Source: PALSA-188 sp050746185 (lineage in GTDB: Bacteria > Acidobacteriota > Terriglobia > Terriglobales > Acidobacteriaceae). Taken from it: DNA of 64,000 nt. How positions within the stretch are numbered: position 1 is the stretch's first letter; the number at the start of each line of letters is the position of its first letter. Positions 32,558-41,076 of this stretch are shown here, in pieces. The position numbers and the translations under genes are program-made. Location of the stretch: contig JBOGLA010000027.1 in NCBI GenBank assembly GCA_050746185.1, forward strand, positions 45,775 through 109,774, in the 5' to 3' direction. Under the pieces are notes generated by a model that saw only the letters and a program-made list of their open reading frames with translations, had not been told where the DNA came from and made no database searches.

Positions 32558-35500
32558 ATGAGCGTATCCACGCCTTTCATCAAGAGACCGATCGGAACGT
32601 CGCTGCTGACGTTTGCACTCTTGTTGTCGGGCGCGCTTGCATTTAACTTTCTTCCCGTCGCGCCGCTTCCCCAAGTCGAGTTCCCGGTAATCCAGGTGGG
32701 TGCGGGACTTCCCGGCGCTAGTCCGGAAACCATGGCATCGGCGGTAGCAACGCCCCTGGAGCGGCAATTTGGCCGCATTGCTGGAATCAACCAGATGACG
32801 TCGAGCAGCCAACTGGGTTCTACCGGAATCTCGTTGCAGTTCGATTTGAATCGCAACATTGACGCCGCCGCCCGCGACGTGCAGGCGGCCATCAATGCCG
32901 CACGAAGTCAACTGCCGTCATACATGCCGGGGAATCCTTCCTATCGGAAGGTGAATCCGGCGGACGCCCCAGTTTTGATCCTGGCCCTGACCTCTGACAT
33001 CATCACGCCGCCGAATATCTACGATCAGGCCAATTTGATTCTTTCGCAAAAGCTGGCGCAGGTCAGCGGCGTGGGACAGGTGTACGTCGGGGGTGGCGCG
33101 AATCCCGCCGTCCGAGCTGAAGTCAATCCGACCGCTCTTAACAAATTCGGGATTGGACTGGATGCGGTTCGCGCTGCTCTCGGAGCCGCGAACTCCAATC
33201 TGCCGAAAGGCGAAGTATCGAACGCAGTTAATATGTGGACGATCGCCGATAACGATCAGATCATGCGGGCCGACCAATATGCTCCGCTGATCCTTGCCTA
33301 TAACCGCACTACCGGCGCCGCCGTGCGTCTGGAAGATGTTGCGGACGTTCAGAACTCAGTGGAAGACGCACACATCGTGGGGTTGTTCAATGGCAAGCGC
33401 GCGGTACTGATCATTATTTTTCGCCAGCCGGGGGCAAACATTATCGCCACGGTGGACAACGTTAAGGCCTTGCTGCCGGAACTTCAGGCCTCAATTTCTC
33501 CGGCGATAAAGCTGAACGTGGTCATGGATCGAACGACCACGGTGCGCGCGTCAGTGCACGACATTGAAATTACTCTTCTGATCTCCATCGTGCTGGTCAT
33601 TCTGGTAGTGTTCGTTTTTCTACGCACGGTTCGCGCGACCATCATTCCAAGCATCGCGGTGCCGCTTTCTTTAATCGGAACTTTCGGCGTGATGTACCTT
33701 CTGCATTACAGCCTCGACAATCTCTCATTGATGGCGTTGGCGATTTCGACGGGTTTTGTGGTGGACGACGCGATTGTGGTTCTGGAGAACATTACCCGCT
33801 ATCTGGAACGAGGCATTGCGCCTGCCCAGGCCGCCTTCCTCGGAGCCAGAGAAATCGGCTTTACCGTTCTTTCCATGAGTACGTCGTTGATCGCAGTGTT
33901 TATCCCAATTTTGATGATGGGCGGAATCGTCGGAAGGCTATTCCGTGAATTTGCGGTAACTCTGAGCAGCGCGATTGCGGTCTCCCTCGTGGTTTCCCTG
34001 ACCACGACGCCAACCATGTGCGCGCAACTTCTGAAACCCTTGCACGAAGAAAAGCACGGCCGCGCCTATCGCTGGAGCCAAGGCTTTTTTGACAGGATCC
34101 ATGCGATTTATAAAGTTGGACTAGGATGGGTACTGCGCCATCAGCCCGTCATGCTGCTGGCCACCATCTTGACCGCGGGATTGACCGTCTATCTCTACAT
34201 TATTGTTCCCAAGGGATTTTTTCCTCAACAGGACACCGGAAGGCTCTTCGGATCTGTTCAGGCCGCGCAGGATATTTCGTTCCCCGCCATCCGTGCAAAG
34301 ATGTATCAGTTCGTGGGCATCGTAAAGAAGGATCCTGCGGTGGAGACGATTGTAGGCTTCGCGGGCGGCAACACTGCGCTTAATTCTGGCCGCATGTTCA
34401 TCATGTTGAAGCCGATCAACGAAAGGAAGGTAACTGCCGACCAGGTGATCGCCCGCCTGCGAAAAAAGCTTGCCGTTGTACCCGGAGCGACACTTTACAT
34501 GCAATCCGCGCAAGACCTGACCATTGGTGGCCGCCTCAGCCAGGCGCAATATCAATACACATTGCAGGGCGAGGATTTGAAAGAACTGAACACTTGGGCC
34601 CCACAGCTGCTGCAGAAACTGCGCACGCTTCCTGAATTGCGCGACGTCAACACCGACCAGCAGGATAAGGGACTGGAAGCCGGCGTGGCGATTGATCGGG
34701 ATACCGCGTCCCGGCTAGGAGTCTCTCCGCAGGATATTGACAACGCGCTCTACGACGCTTTCGGACAGCGGCAGGTCTCGACCATTTTCAAAGCCCTGAA
34801 TCAGTATCACGTGGTGATGGAAGTGGATCCGCGTTTCCAGCAGGATCCGGATACGCTCGACACCGTGTATGTCCATTCCTCCAGCGGAAAGTTGATACCG
34901 CTTTCCGCCATTGCCCACTTCGGTCCGTCGAATACCGCGCTGGCAGTGAATCACCAGGGGCAGTATCCTTCCGTCACGCTGTCCTTTAATCTGGCGCCTA
35001 ACATATCGCTGGGGCAGGCTACGACGGCGATAGAAAACGCCGAGCGGAGCATCCGTTTCCCCAACACGATCAATGCCAGCTTCCAGGGAACCGCCGCCGC
35101 CTTTCAAGATTCGCTGGCGAATGAACCCGTTCTGATTCTGACCGCTCTTCTGACGGTTTATATCGTGCTTGGAATTCTGTACGAGAGCTACATCCATCCC
35201 ATTACGATTCTTTCGACCTTGCCTTCCGCCGGGGTGGGAGCCCTTCTGGCTCTCTTGCTCACCCACAATGAACTCAATGTGATCGGGCTGATTGGAATTA
35301 TTTTGCTGATAGGCATCGTCAAGAAGAACGCCATCATGATGATTGACTTTGCGCTGCAAGCGGAGCGGCTGGAGGGAAAATCGCCGGAGGACGCCATCTT
35401 CGAAGCCTGCATGCTGCGTTTCCGTCCGATTATGATGACCACCATGGCAGCTCTGCTGGGAGGCCTGCCTCTCGCGCTCGGAACCGGAACTGGATTCGAA

Positions 35501-35680
35501 CTTCGCCAGCCTCTGGGCATTACGATCGTGGGCGGCCTTATCCTGAGCCAGGCCTTAACGCTCTTCACCACCCCGGTCATTTATCTCTACATGGACAGAT
35601 TGCGGACACGAACCAGCCGGAAGCCGCGTCCGGGATTTTCCAGGCCCCTTCCGAGTCCCGGCCCTGGGCACACTCTTTGA
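32558..35680 (+). CDS. mdtC: RND multidrug efflux permease, MdtC-type
   Basis: 1040 residues, second pump subunit. LPVAPLPQVEFPVIQV and LPGASPETMASAVATPLERQFGRIAG match E. coli MdtC, while its partner gene matches MdtB, supporting a heteromeric MdtBC pump. The TM4 relay GFVVDDAIVVLENI is intact. The ATG lies only 5 nt after the palindrome, so folding of that element may affect its initiation, and I see no strong ribosome-binding site. The C-terminus ends in a short basic, Pro-rich tail. Confidence 0.95.
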   Translation: MSVSTPFIKRPIGTSLLTFALLLSGALAFNFLPVAPLPQVEFPVIQVGAGLPGASPETMASAVATPLERQFGRIAGINQMTSSSQLGSTGISLQFDLNRNIDAAARDVQAAINAARSQLPSYMPGNPSYRKVNPADAPVLILALTSDIITPPNIYDQANLILSQKLAQVSGVGQVYVGGGANPAVRAEVNPTALNKFGIGLDAVRAALGAANSNLPKGEVSNAVNMWTIADNDQIMRADQYAPLILAYNRTTGAAVRLEDVADVQNSVEDAHIVGLFNGKRAVLIIIFRQPGANIIATVDNVKALLPELQASISPAIKLNVVMDRTTTVRASVHDIEITLLISIVLVILVVFVFLRTVRATIIPSIAVPLSLIGTFGVMYLLHYSLDNLSLMALAISTGFVVDDAIVVLENITRYLERGIAPAQAAFLGAREIGFTVLSMSTSLIAVFIPILMMGGIVGRLFREFAVTLSSAIAVSLVVSLTTTPTMCAQLLKPLHEEKHGRAYRWSQGFFDRIHAIYKVGLGWVLRHQPVMLLATILTAGLTVYLYIIVPKGFFPQQDTGRLFGSVQAAQDISFPAIRAKMYQFVGIVKKDPAVETIVGFAGGNTALNSGRMFIMLKPINERKVTADQVIARLRKKLAVVPGATLYMQSAQDLTIGGRLSQAQYQYTLQGEDLKELNTWAPQLLQKLRTLPELRDVNTDQQDKGLEAGVAIDRDTASRLGVSPQDIDNALYDAFGQRQVSTIFKALNQYHVVMEVDPRFQQDPDTLDTVYVHSSSGKLIPLSAIAHFGPSNTALAVNHQGQYPSVTLSFNLAPNISLGQATTAIENAERSIRFPNTINASFQGTAAAFQDSLANEPVLILTALLTVYIVLGILYESYIHPITILSTLPSAGVGALLALLLTHNELNVIGLIGIILLIGIVKKNAIMMIDFALQAERLEGKSPEDAIFEACMLRFRPIMMTTMAALLGGLPLALGTGTGFELRQPLGITIVGGLILSQALTLFTTPVIYLYMDRLRTRTSRKPRPGFSRPLPSPGPGHTL

Positions 35681-35835
35681 AAATTACGGAACCGCAAGGT
35701 ACTTGTTGCCCTACCTAGGCAAATTCGCCGTACCGGAAACCCACCCTGAACTTAAAGCTTCTACCGGATTCCCTGAGGTCTTCTCTCACCATACACTTTG
35801 TTGAAGAATGAAAACCTCCGGAGGCGTTACCGACT

Positions 35836-36891
35836 ATGAAAGCAAAATTCACAACCCTTGCGGTATTGCTCCTGGCTGCCAGCTTCGCGGTCGCGCAGGA
35901 AACCACGTCTCATAGCAGCACAACCCCTAACCAGATTAACGGCTCGGCTGCGCCGAATGCGGCCTCGAATCAGGCATCCCCATCCCCCAGCCAACCGGCT
36001 CATTCACCAACGCAAGATTCTGCAACCACCACTCCATCGAGCCCGGCGCAGCCGTCGGCCGCCGGCTCAACCGCGACTGGCGAGTCAGGCACTTTGACGG
36101 GCTGCCTATCGGGCTCAGCTATTACCGGGACTTTTAAGTTGACCGATCCATCCGGAACCGTCTATAGCCTCGTGGGCGACGACAATGATCTACGCATTTT
36201 GATCGGAAACCAGGTTCAGGTCACGGGCAAGGCGGTTGATATGAGCAGCAACGGTTCAATGAGCGCCACCAATGCGGGATCGAACACCACCGCTCAACCA
36301 ATGGCGGCCAAGGCATTCCAGGTAACCGGCGCCACCAAGGTAGCTGAAAACTGTTCGACCGGCGGAGCCAAGAGCAGTAGCGGGCCCTCGGCTGCGATCT
36401 ACGGCGGAACCGTAGAAATGGCCGCACTGCAAACGGGTGCCGGTGCGGAAGCAGGTACCGGCGCGGGTGCGCAGGTGGGTCCCGGCGGGACGTCCCCAGC
36501 AGGACAGGCAGGCTCTTCCACGCCCGGCTCGAATGGAACCAACACGACAGGACAGACCGGATCCTCTACTTCCACCTCGCCGAATCCATCGGGTTCCTCT
36601 ACTCCCGATACAACGACTCCTGGAACTATGCCGTCAACCACCCCGGACGTGACTCCGAACCCGAATGGAACGACGGCAGCTCCGGCGTCTGGCACAGCAG
36701 CCCCGACCCCTGGTACTGCGGCTCCCAAGCCACAGACTGCCGCTCCGAATCCAAGCTCCACAACACCGGAAACCGCCCCCGGTTCGGTAACCCCTGGCAA
36801 TGAGACAACAACTCCCGGAACCGTCCCGGAGACCACACCAAAGACTTCGCCGCCCAATCCTCCCCCCACTGCGACGCCGCCGCAAAAATAG
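35836..36891 (+). CDS. Secreted protein with Ser/Thr/Pro/Gly-rich tail
   Basis: 351 residues with a signal peptide (MKAKFTTLAVLLLAASFAVAQ) and a GGAGG site 12 nt before the ATG. A compact domain (about 85-170, GTLTGCLSGSAITGTFKLTDPSGTVYSLVG, then GNQVQVTGKAV) resembles small OB-like domains (DUF5818-like) found in Acidobacteriota. On both sides lie long Ser/Thr/Asn/Pro-rich stretches, and the last 150 residues are nearly all Gly, Thr, Pro, Ser, Ala. That tail is likely an extended, possibly glycosylated linker. Function unknown. Confidence 0.75.
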   Translation: MKAKFTTLAVLLLAASFAVAQETTSHSSTTPNQINGSAAPNAASNQASPSPSQPAHSPTQDSATTTPSSPAQPSAAGSTATGESGTLTGCLSGSAITGTFKLTDPSGTVYSLVGDDNDLRILIGNQVQVTGKAVDMSSNGSMSATNAGSNTTAQPMAAKAFQVTGATKVAENCSTGGAKSSSGPSAAIYGGTVEMAALQTGAGAEAGTGAGAQVGPGGTSPAGQAGSSTPGSNGTNTTGQTGSSTSTSPNPSGSSTPDTTTPGTMPSTTPDVTPNPNGTTAAPASGTAAPTPGTAAPKPQTAAPNPSSTTPETAPGSVTPGNETTTPGTVPETTPKTSPPNPPPTATPPQK

Positions 36892-36909
36892 TAGCGGCAG
36901 AATCTTTAG

Positions 36910-36940
36910 GGGTCCGCTAACCGGCGGACCCTTTTCATTT
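36910..36940 (+). terminator. Rho-independent terminator
   Basis: Stem gggtccgc/gcggaccc (36910-36917 and 36924-36931), 6-nt loop, followed by ttttcattt. It lies 18 bp after the secreted-protein gene and ends its transcript. Confidence 0.85.
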
Positions 36941-37004
36941 CCGGCACGCAAATGTCGTTCGAAAGTTATGAGATAATTTTTTCATTACCTCTTCGAGGAA
37001 AATT

Positions 37005-37283
37005 ATGCCGGATCACAAAGTTTTCTGTGCCAAACTCCACAAAGAACTTCCGGGTTTGGACGAGCCGCCGTTTGACACCGAGTTGGGAAACAAAATATAT
37101 AACCACGTCTCCCGCGAGGCATGGAATGGCTGGACGGAATTCTGCAAAATGCTTTTGAATGAATACCGCTTGAATCCGGCGCGGCGCGAGGATCAGGAAG
37201 TCATCGTCAAGCAGATGGAGCAATATTTTTTTGGCGAAGGCGCAGCCCTGCCCGCGGAGTACGTCCCGCCGGCACAGAAATAA
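37005..37283 (+). CDS. yggX: Fe(II)-trafficking / oxidative damage protection protein YggX
   Basis: 92 residues, family-sized. Conserved blocks: VFCAKLHKELPGLDEPPFDTELGNKIY, SREAWNGWTEFCKMLLNEYRLNP, and KQMEQYFFGEG. YggX protects iron-sulfur enzymes against oxidation and may handle Fe(II) in the cytoplasm. Normal members have HQTMLINEYRLN where this has EFCKMLLNEYRLN, so it carries a second Cys near the centre. Confidence 0.93.
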   Translation: MPDHKVFCAKLHKELPGLDEPPFDTELGNKIYNHVSREAWNGWTEFCKMLLNEYRLNPARREDQEVIVKQMEQYFFGEGAALPAEYVPPAQK

Positions 37284-37359
37284 ATTCTCATCGCCATTGG
37301 CGAACCTTTTACTAGGGCCGCGCTGCCCTCGATTGCTTACTTGTGGTAACATGTAAGCC

Positions 37360-37605
37360 ATGAAGGAACAAGGTGCTACTTTTACCTCAAAGGGCCAACT
37401 GGTGGTACCGGCGGAACTCCGCCGCAAGCACGGAATTGCTGCCGGCACCAAAGTGAAGATTCTGGAAGATCAGTTCGGCCGCATTGTCCTGCAACCCATT
37501 ACTGGGGAATACATTGACAGCGTGATGGGCTGCCTAGCGGATGGGCCGGATTTGCTCGCGAAGTGGCAGAGCGAGCATCGGCATGAAGGCAAGCACGAAC
37601 CGTGA
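37360..37605 (+). CDS. vapB: AbrB/SpoVT-type antitoxin
   Basis: 81 residues. The N-terminal swapped-hairpin DNA-binding domain reads TFTSKGQLVVPAELRRKHGIAAGTKVKILEDQFGRIVL. The C-terminal 30 residues should wrap the toxin. Its stop (TGA at 37603-37605) overlaps the GTG start of the PIN toxin gene at 37602, giving coupled translation. VapB-like antitoxins usually repress their own promoter with the toxin. Confidence 0.9.
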   Translation: MKEQGATFTSKGQLVVPAELRRKHGIAAGTKVKILEDQFGRIVLQPITGEYIDSVMGCLADGPDLLAKWQSEHRHEGKHEP

Positions 37606-38006
37606 AAGTGTATGTGTTCGATGCCAGCGCGCTCTTCGTATTCCTGCAAAAGAAAGCTGCCGCCCGCAAAGTGGGCGAACTTCTCAAGCAGACACTGCTC
37701 GGGCAAAGCGATATTCTGATGTCCGCGGTCAACTACGGGGAAGTCTATGGCGGAATCCTGCGCCAGCACGGCCCCGACCGGGCGGTGGCAACCATGAGCG
37801 CTGTGGGCGCATTGCCGATCCGGCTCATGGACGCTACTCCGGAAAGAGCGTTCCGCGCCGCTGAAGTCAAGTCCCGCTATAAGCTTTACTATGTTGATAG
37901 TTTTGCGGCAGCCCTTGCCATTGAATACAAAGCCGCCCTGGTGACCAGCGACTCTGACTTTCGCAGGCTCGGGCATAGCTTCTCGGTATTGTGGTTGAGG
38001 AGCTAA
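37602..38006 (+). CDS. vapC: PIN-domain ribonuclease toxin, VapC-like
   Basis: 134 residues forming one PIN domain. The acidic metal site is Asp7 (VFDASAL), Glu47 (NYGEVY), Asp99 (YYVDSFAAALA) and Asp117/Asp119 (TSDSDFRRLG). GTG start overlapping the antitoxin stop by 4 nt. VapC toxins cleave tRNA or rRNA and inhibit translation. All active-site acids are present, so it is probably functional. Confidence 0.9.
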   Translation: MKVYVFDASALFVFLQKKAAARKVGELLKQTLLGQSDILMSAVNYGEVYGGILRQHGPDRAVATMSAVGALPIRLMDATPERAFRAAEVKSRYKLYYVDSFAAALAIEYKAALVTSDSDFRRLGHSFSVLWLRS

Positions 38007-38045
38007 TGCGAGACAACTGACCGTACCTGTCCATGCGACGAAACG

Positions 38046-39062
38046 ATGGTGACCCTAAACGACATCCGGGACGCTCAGATCCGTCTTCGCGGCGTCACCG
38101 TCCGCACTCCCCTCATCGAATCACATATTCATCATCAGAGCGATGCAACCCATGACGGACGCCGCCTGTTCCTGAAGCCCGAGAATCAACAGCCAATTGG
38201 AGCCTTCAAGCTTCGCGGTGCGTATAACAAGATCTCGTCGTTGGCCCCCGACGAACGCAAACGCGGGGTGATTTCCTACTCCAGCGGCAATCACGGCCAG
38301 GGCGTGGCCTACGCGGCCCGCGCGCTTGGGGTCAAAGCGATAATCGTGATGCCGGATAATGCGCCATCCAATAAGCGCGAAGCAACCGCAGCCCTTGGGG
38401 CTGAGATCATAGTGGTAGGACCCGGTAGCGCCGAGCGTCAGGCCAAGGCGGAGGAATTAGCCGCCGAACGCGGGTACGTTATCGTACCGCCATATAACGA
38501 TGAGAAAATTATTGCCGGTCAGGGAACCCTTGGCCTCGAAATACTCGAAGACTTGCCGGACGTCGAAACAATTCTGGTGCCTGTGGGCGGGGGAGGAATG
38601 ATCAGCGGGATCGCCGCTGCCGTCAAACTGAGTGGATCGAAGGCGAAGATCATCGGCGTTGAACCCGAACTCGCGGCCGACGCTCAGGCCAGCTTCAGGT
38701 CAGGAAAGATTGTCGAGTTTGCGGCAGAGCAGGCCTCCAGCACCATGGCCGACGGATTGCGCACTCAAAGCATCGGCGCTATGAACTTCGCGCACATCCG
38801 CAACTACGTGGATGACATTGTGACCGTGAGCGAAGGCGAAATCCGGGAAGCGATGTGGCGTTTGGCGATGAATGCGGACACGGTGGCCGAACCAAGCGGC
38901 GCGGTTGCGGTCGCGGGATTTCTTTTCCATTCGAACGAATTGCCGGGGTCCAAGCTGAATGTGGCCGTGATCAGCGGTGGCAATATTGATCCGAAGATGC
39001 TGCAGGAAATAAAGCAAGATGAACCGCGAGTCTTCCGCCTGCCAAATGAATTCAATGTTTAG
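38046..39062 (+). CDS. PLP-dependent threonine/serine dehydratase family protein
   Basis: 338 residues, a fold type II enzyme. The PLP lysine is in QQPIGAFKLRGAYNKI, the asparagine loop is SSGNHGQGVAYAAR, and the phosphate loop is VPVGGGGMISG. It lacks the C-terminal ACT domains of biosynthetic IlvA, so a catabolic-type threonine dehydratase, serine racemase or hydroxyaspartate ammonia-lyase are the options. Overlaps the next gene by up to 17 bp, so they are probably co-transcribed. Confidence 0.9.
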   Translation: MVTLNDIRDAQIRLRGVTVRTPLIESHIHHQSDATHDGRRLFLKPENQQPIGAFKLRGAYNKISSLAPDERKRGVISYSSGNHGQGVAYAARALGVKAIIVMPDNAPSNKREATAALGAEIIVVGPGSAERQAKAEELAAERGYVIVPPYNDEKIIAGQGTLGLEILEDLPDVETILVPVGGGGMISGIAAAVKLSGSKAKIIGVEPELAADAQASFRSGKIVEFAAEQASSTMADGLRTQSIGAMNFAHIRNYVDDIVTVSEGEIREAMWRLAMNADTVAEPSGAVAVAGFLFHSNELPGSKLNVAVISGGNIDPKMLQEIKQDEPRVFRLPNEFNV

Positions 39063-39966
39063 AGTCCTGGCCGCGATATTTCTGCTATCCGTCACCGCCT
39101 CGGCCGACGCCGTTCGCGGCGCACCCATTCGAGTGGCGCCAATCTACCTCTCTCCCGATTCAACGTCCACCAAGATGGGGGATGTAGATCGCGGACGCGA
39201 GGTCATCATTCTTGAAACCAGCCGGGACTGGCTGCACGTCGAAGCCAACATGACGGAAGAAAAAATTATTACCGGATGGATCGAAGCCAAGGATGTTGTG
39301 CTGCCCTCCACACCGAATGGGGACCAAGTCCTCTTCGGCGAGGCGGTGGACTCCGAAGACCAGGCCAGCCGGAGCCACGGCCGTAACGGCGCGGCGCAGG
39401 ACGCGATGCGGCTCTATTATGCGGTCTCTCAAGATTTCCCGAATTCGCCGCTGGCGGGCGAGGCCATGTATCGCGCCGCCGACATTCGCTGGCAAATTGA
39501 AAAAGCCGACGTAATGTCTCGCCCTTCAGCCAAAGAGCAGGATGCCTTTCTGCGCGAGGGCATGAACGAGCAATACATGAAAGAGGTCATAAAGAAGTTC
39601 CCGGGAACGAGATGGGCCGATATGGCAGCTTTTCATTTGATTGATAACAAACTCTGCGGCGATTGGCAGGCAATGTCTAAGTGTCCCGAAAAAGAGGCGG
39701 AAATATATGAAAAATATGCCGCCGAGCATCCGCAATCGCCGAACACTCCGGAGGCGATGTACGACGCCGCTTATCGCTGGTCCGCGCTGATTGAAATTTA
39801 CAAAGGCGAGGGCGAAGCGAAAAAATCCGAACAATCCCGGGCAAAGGCCCTCGCCGTCGCACAGAAACTGGCAACGCAATCCCCGCAGACCGATTGGACG
39901 GCGCGCGGAGCGCGGCTGTTATATTACGTCCAGCAAGGGATTCCAACCTACGGCAACGCTGATTGA
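39046..39966 (+). CDS. Secreted SH3b-domain protein with helical repeats
   Basis: 306 residues from the ATG at 39046 (39055 also possible). Signal peptide MFRVLAAIFLLSVTASADA. An SH3b-like domain follows (PIYLSPDSTSTKMGDVDRGREVIILETSRDWLHVEA to TGWIEAKDV). The rest is alpha-helical with TPR-like pairs (AMRLYYAVSQDFPNSPLAGEAMYRAADIRW; AEIYEKYAAEHPQSPNTPEAMYDAAYRW). This looks like a periplasmic scaffold or wall-associated protein. Overlaps the dehydratase gene. Confidence 0.8.
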   Translation: MNSMFRVLAAIFLLSVTASADAVRGAPIRVAPIYLSPDSTSTKMGDVDRGREVIILETSRDWLHVEANMTEEKIITGWIEAKDVVLPSTPNGDQVLFGEAVDSEDQASRSHGRNGAAQDAMRLYYAVSQDFPNSPLAGEAMYRAADIRWQIEKADVMSRPSAKEQDAFLREGMNEQYMKEVIKKFPGTRWADMAAFHLIDNKLCGDWQAMSKCPEKEAEIYEKYAAEHPQSPNTPEAMYDAAYRWSALIEIYKGEGEAKKSEQSRAKALAVAQKLATQSPQTDWTARGARLLYYVQQGIPTYGNAD

Positions 39967-40040
39967 AACTTTTTTTGAACCAATCCTGCCAGCCCTCTGG
40001 GCGCTAATTTTCTGACATACTCTGATTAACAGGGGGAGGC

Positions 40041-40934
40041 GTGAACGCATATCTGCTCTCGGTCATACTGGGAATCGTAGAAGGCCTGACTGAATTTCTT
40101 CCGGTGAGTTCGACCGCGCACCTGAGAATCGCCGAGTCGCTGTTTCACATCAGTCTTTCCGATGGATACTGGAAGATGTACACCATCGTCATTCAGCTGG
40201 GCGCAATTCTTTGCCTGCCGGTGTATTTCCGTCACCGAATCTCCAAATTCATGTCAACCTTTCCGCGCGGCGAAAATGGCGACCGTAATTTTTTAACCCA
40301 TCCTCTCGGCCTGGTTATGATTGCGTTCGTGGTCACGGCGATCCCCGCGTTTTTGCTGACGAAAGTCATTGGCAAGCATTTGGAGAGCCTTCAGATCATG
40401 GGAACGTCATTAGTCGTCGGCGGCGTCGTCATGTGGATCGTGGACGCCATGAACGCGCCCTCAGAAAGAGCCGGCCCGGAAGCTGCTTCAAGCAGAATTC
40501 ATACCTGGAAGATGGAAACCATGAGCCTGGCGCAGGCGATTTGGATTGGCGCCTGCCAGATTCTTTCGGCGGTTTTTCCCGGAACATCGCGCTCCATGTC
40601 CACCATCGCAGCCGGGCAGTTGGCGGGAATGTCGCGGGCCTCAGCGCTGGAATTTTCGTTCTTCCTTTCCATTCCGACCATGATTGTTGCGACGCTCTAC
40701 GATTTGCTCAAATCGCTCGTCGGGAAAGGCGAAAATCCGATCGGAGTCTCGCAAATTGATCCCCACGGATGGATGATTCTTGCCATCGGCTTCGTCGTTT
40801 CATTCATCGTCGCCTACGCCGCCGTGGCATGGTTCATGGCCTGGGTAAGAAAACACGGATTCGTTCCATTTGCCGTATATAGGATCATCGTCGGAACGCT
40901 GGTCTTGATATTCATGTCCAGATTGGCTGGGTAA
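40041..40934 (+). CDS. uppP: Undecaprenyl-diphosphate phosphatase
   Basis: Recycles undecaprenyl pyrophosphate for peptidoglycan and other envelope polymers; overexpression gives bacitracin resistance. 297 residues, about eight TM helices. The two signature regions are intact: GLTEFLPVSSTAHL (about 14-27) and the second PGTSRSMSTIAAGQLAG. GTG start with GGGGGAGG just ahead. Confidence 0.96.
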   Translation: MNAYLLSVILGIVEGLTEFLPVSSTAHLRIAESLFHISLSDGYWKMYTIVIQLGAILCLPVYFRHRISKFMSTFPRGENGDRNFLTHPLGLVMIAFVVTAIPAFLLTKVIGKHLESLQIMGTSLVVGGVVMWIVDAMNAPSERAGPEAASSRIHTWKMETMSLAQAIWIGACQILSAVFPGTSRSMSTIAAGQLAGMSRASALEFSFFLSIPTMIVATLYDLLKSLVGKGENPIGVSQIDPHGWMILAIGFVVSFIVAYAAVAWFMAWVRKHGFVPFAVYRIIVGTLVLIFMSRLAG

Positions 40935-41076
40935 ATCGAGTAATTCAATTTCCACGCCCGAAACTAACTCGATACTGCCTCCCATTGTAGGGCGCCGTCG
41001 TTCTTGGCATAATTGAAAGGCTCTGGCGCAGCTCAGGCATGACGGGGCTTTTGTCCGCATGCGCGAAATAGGCTGC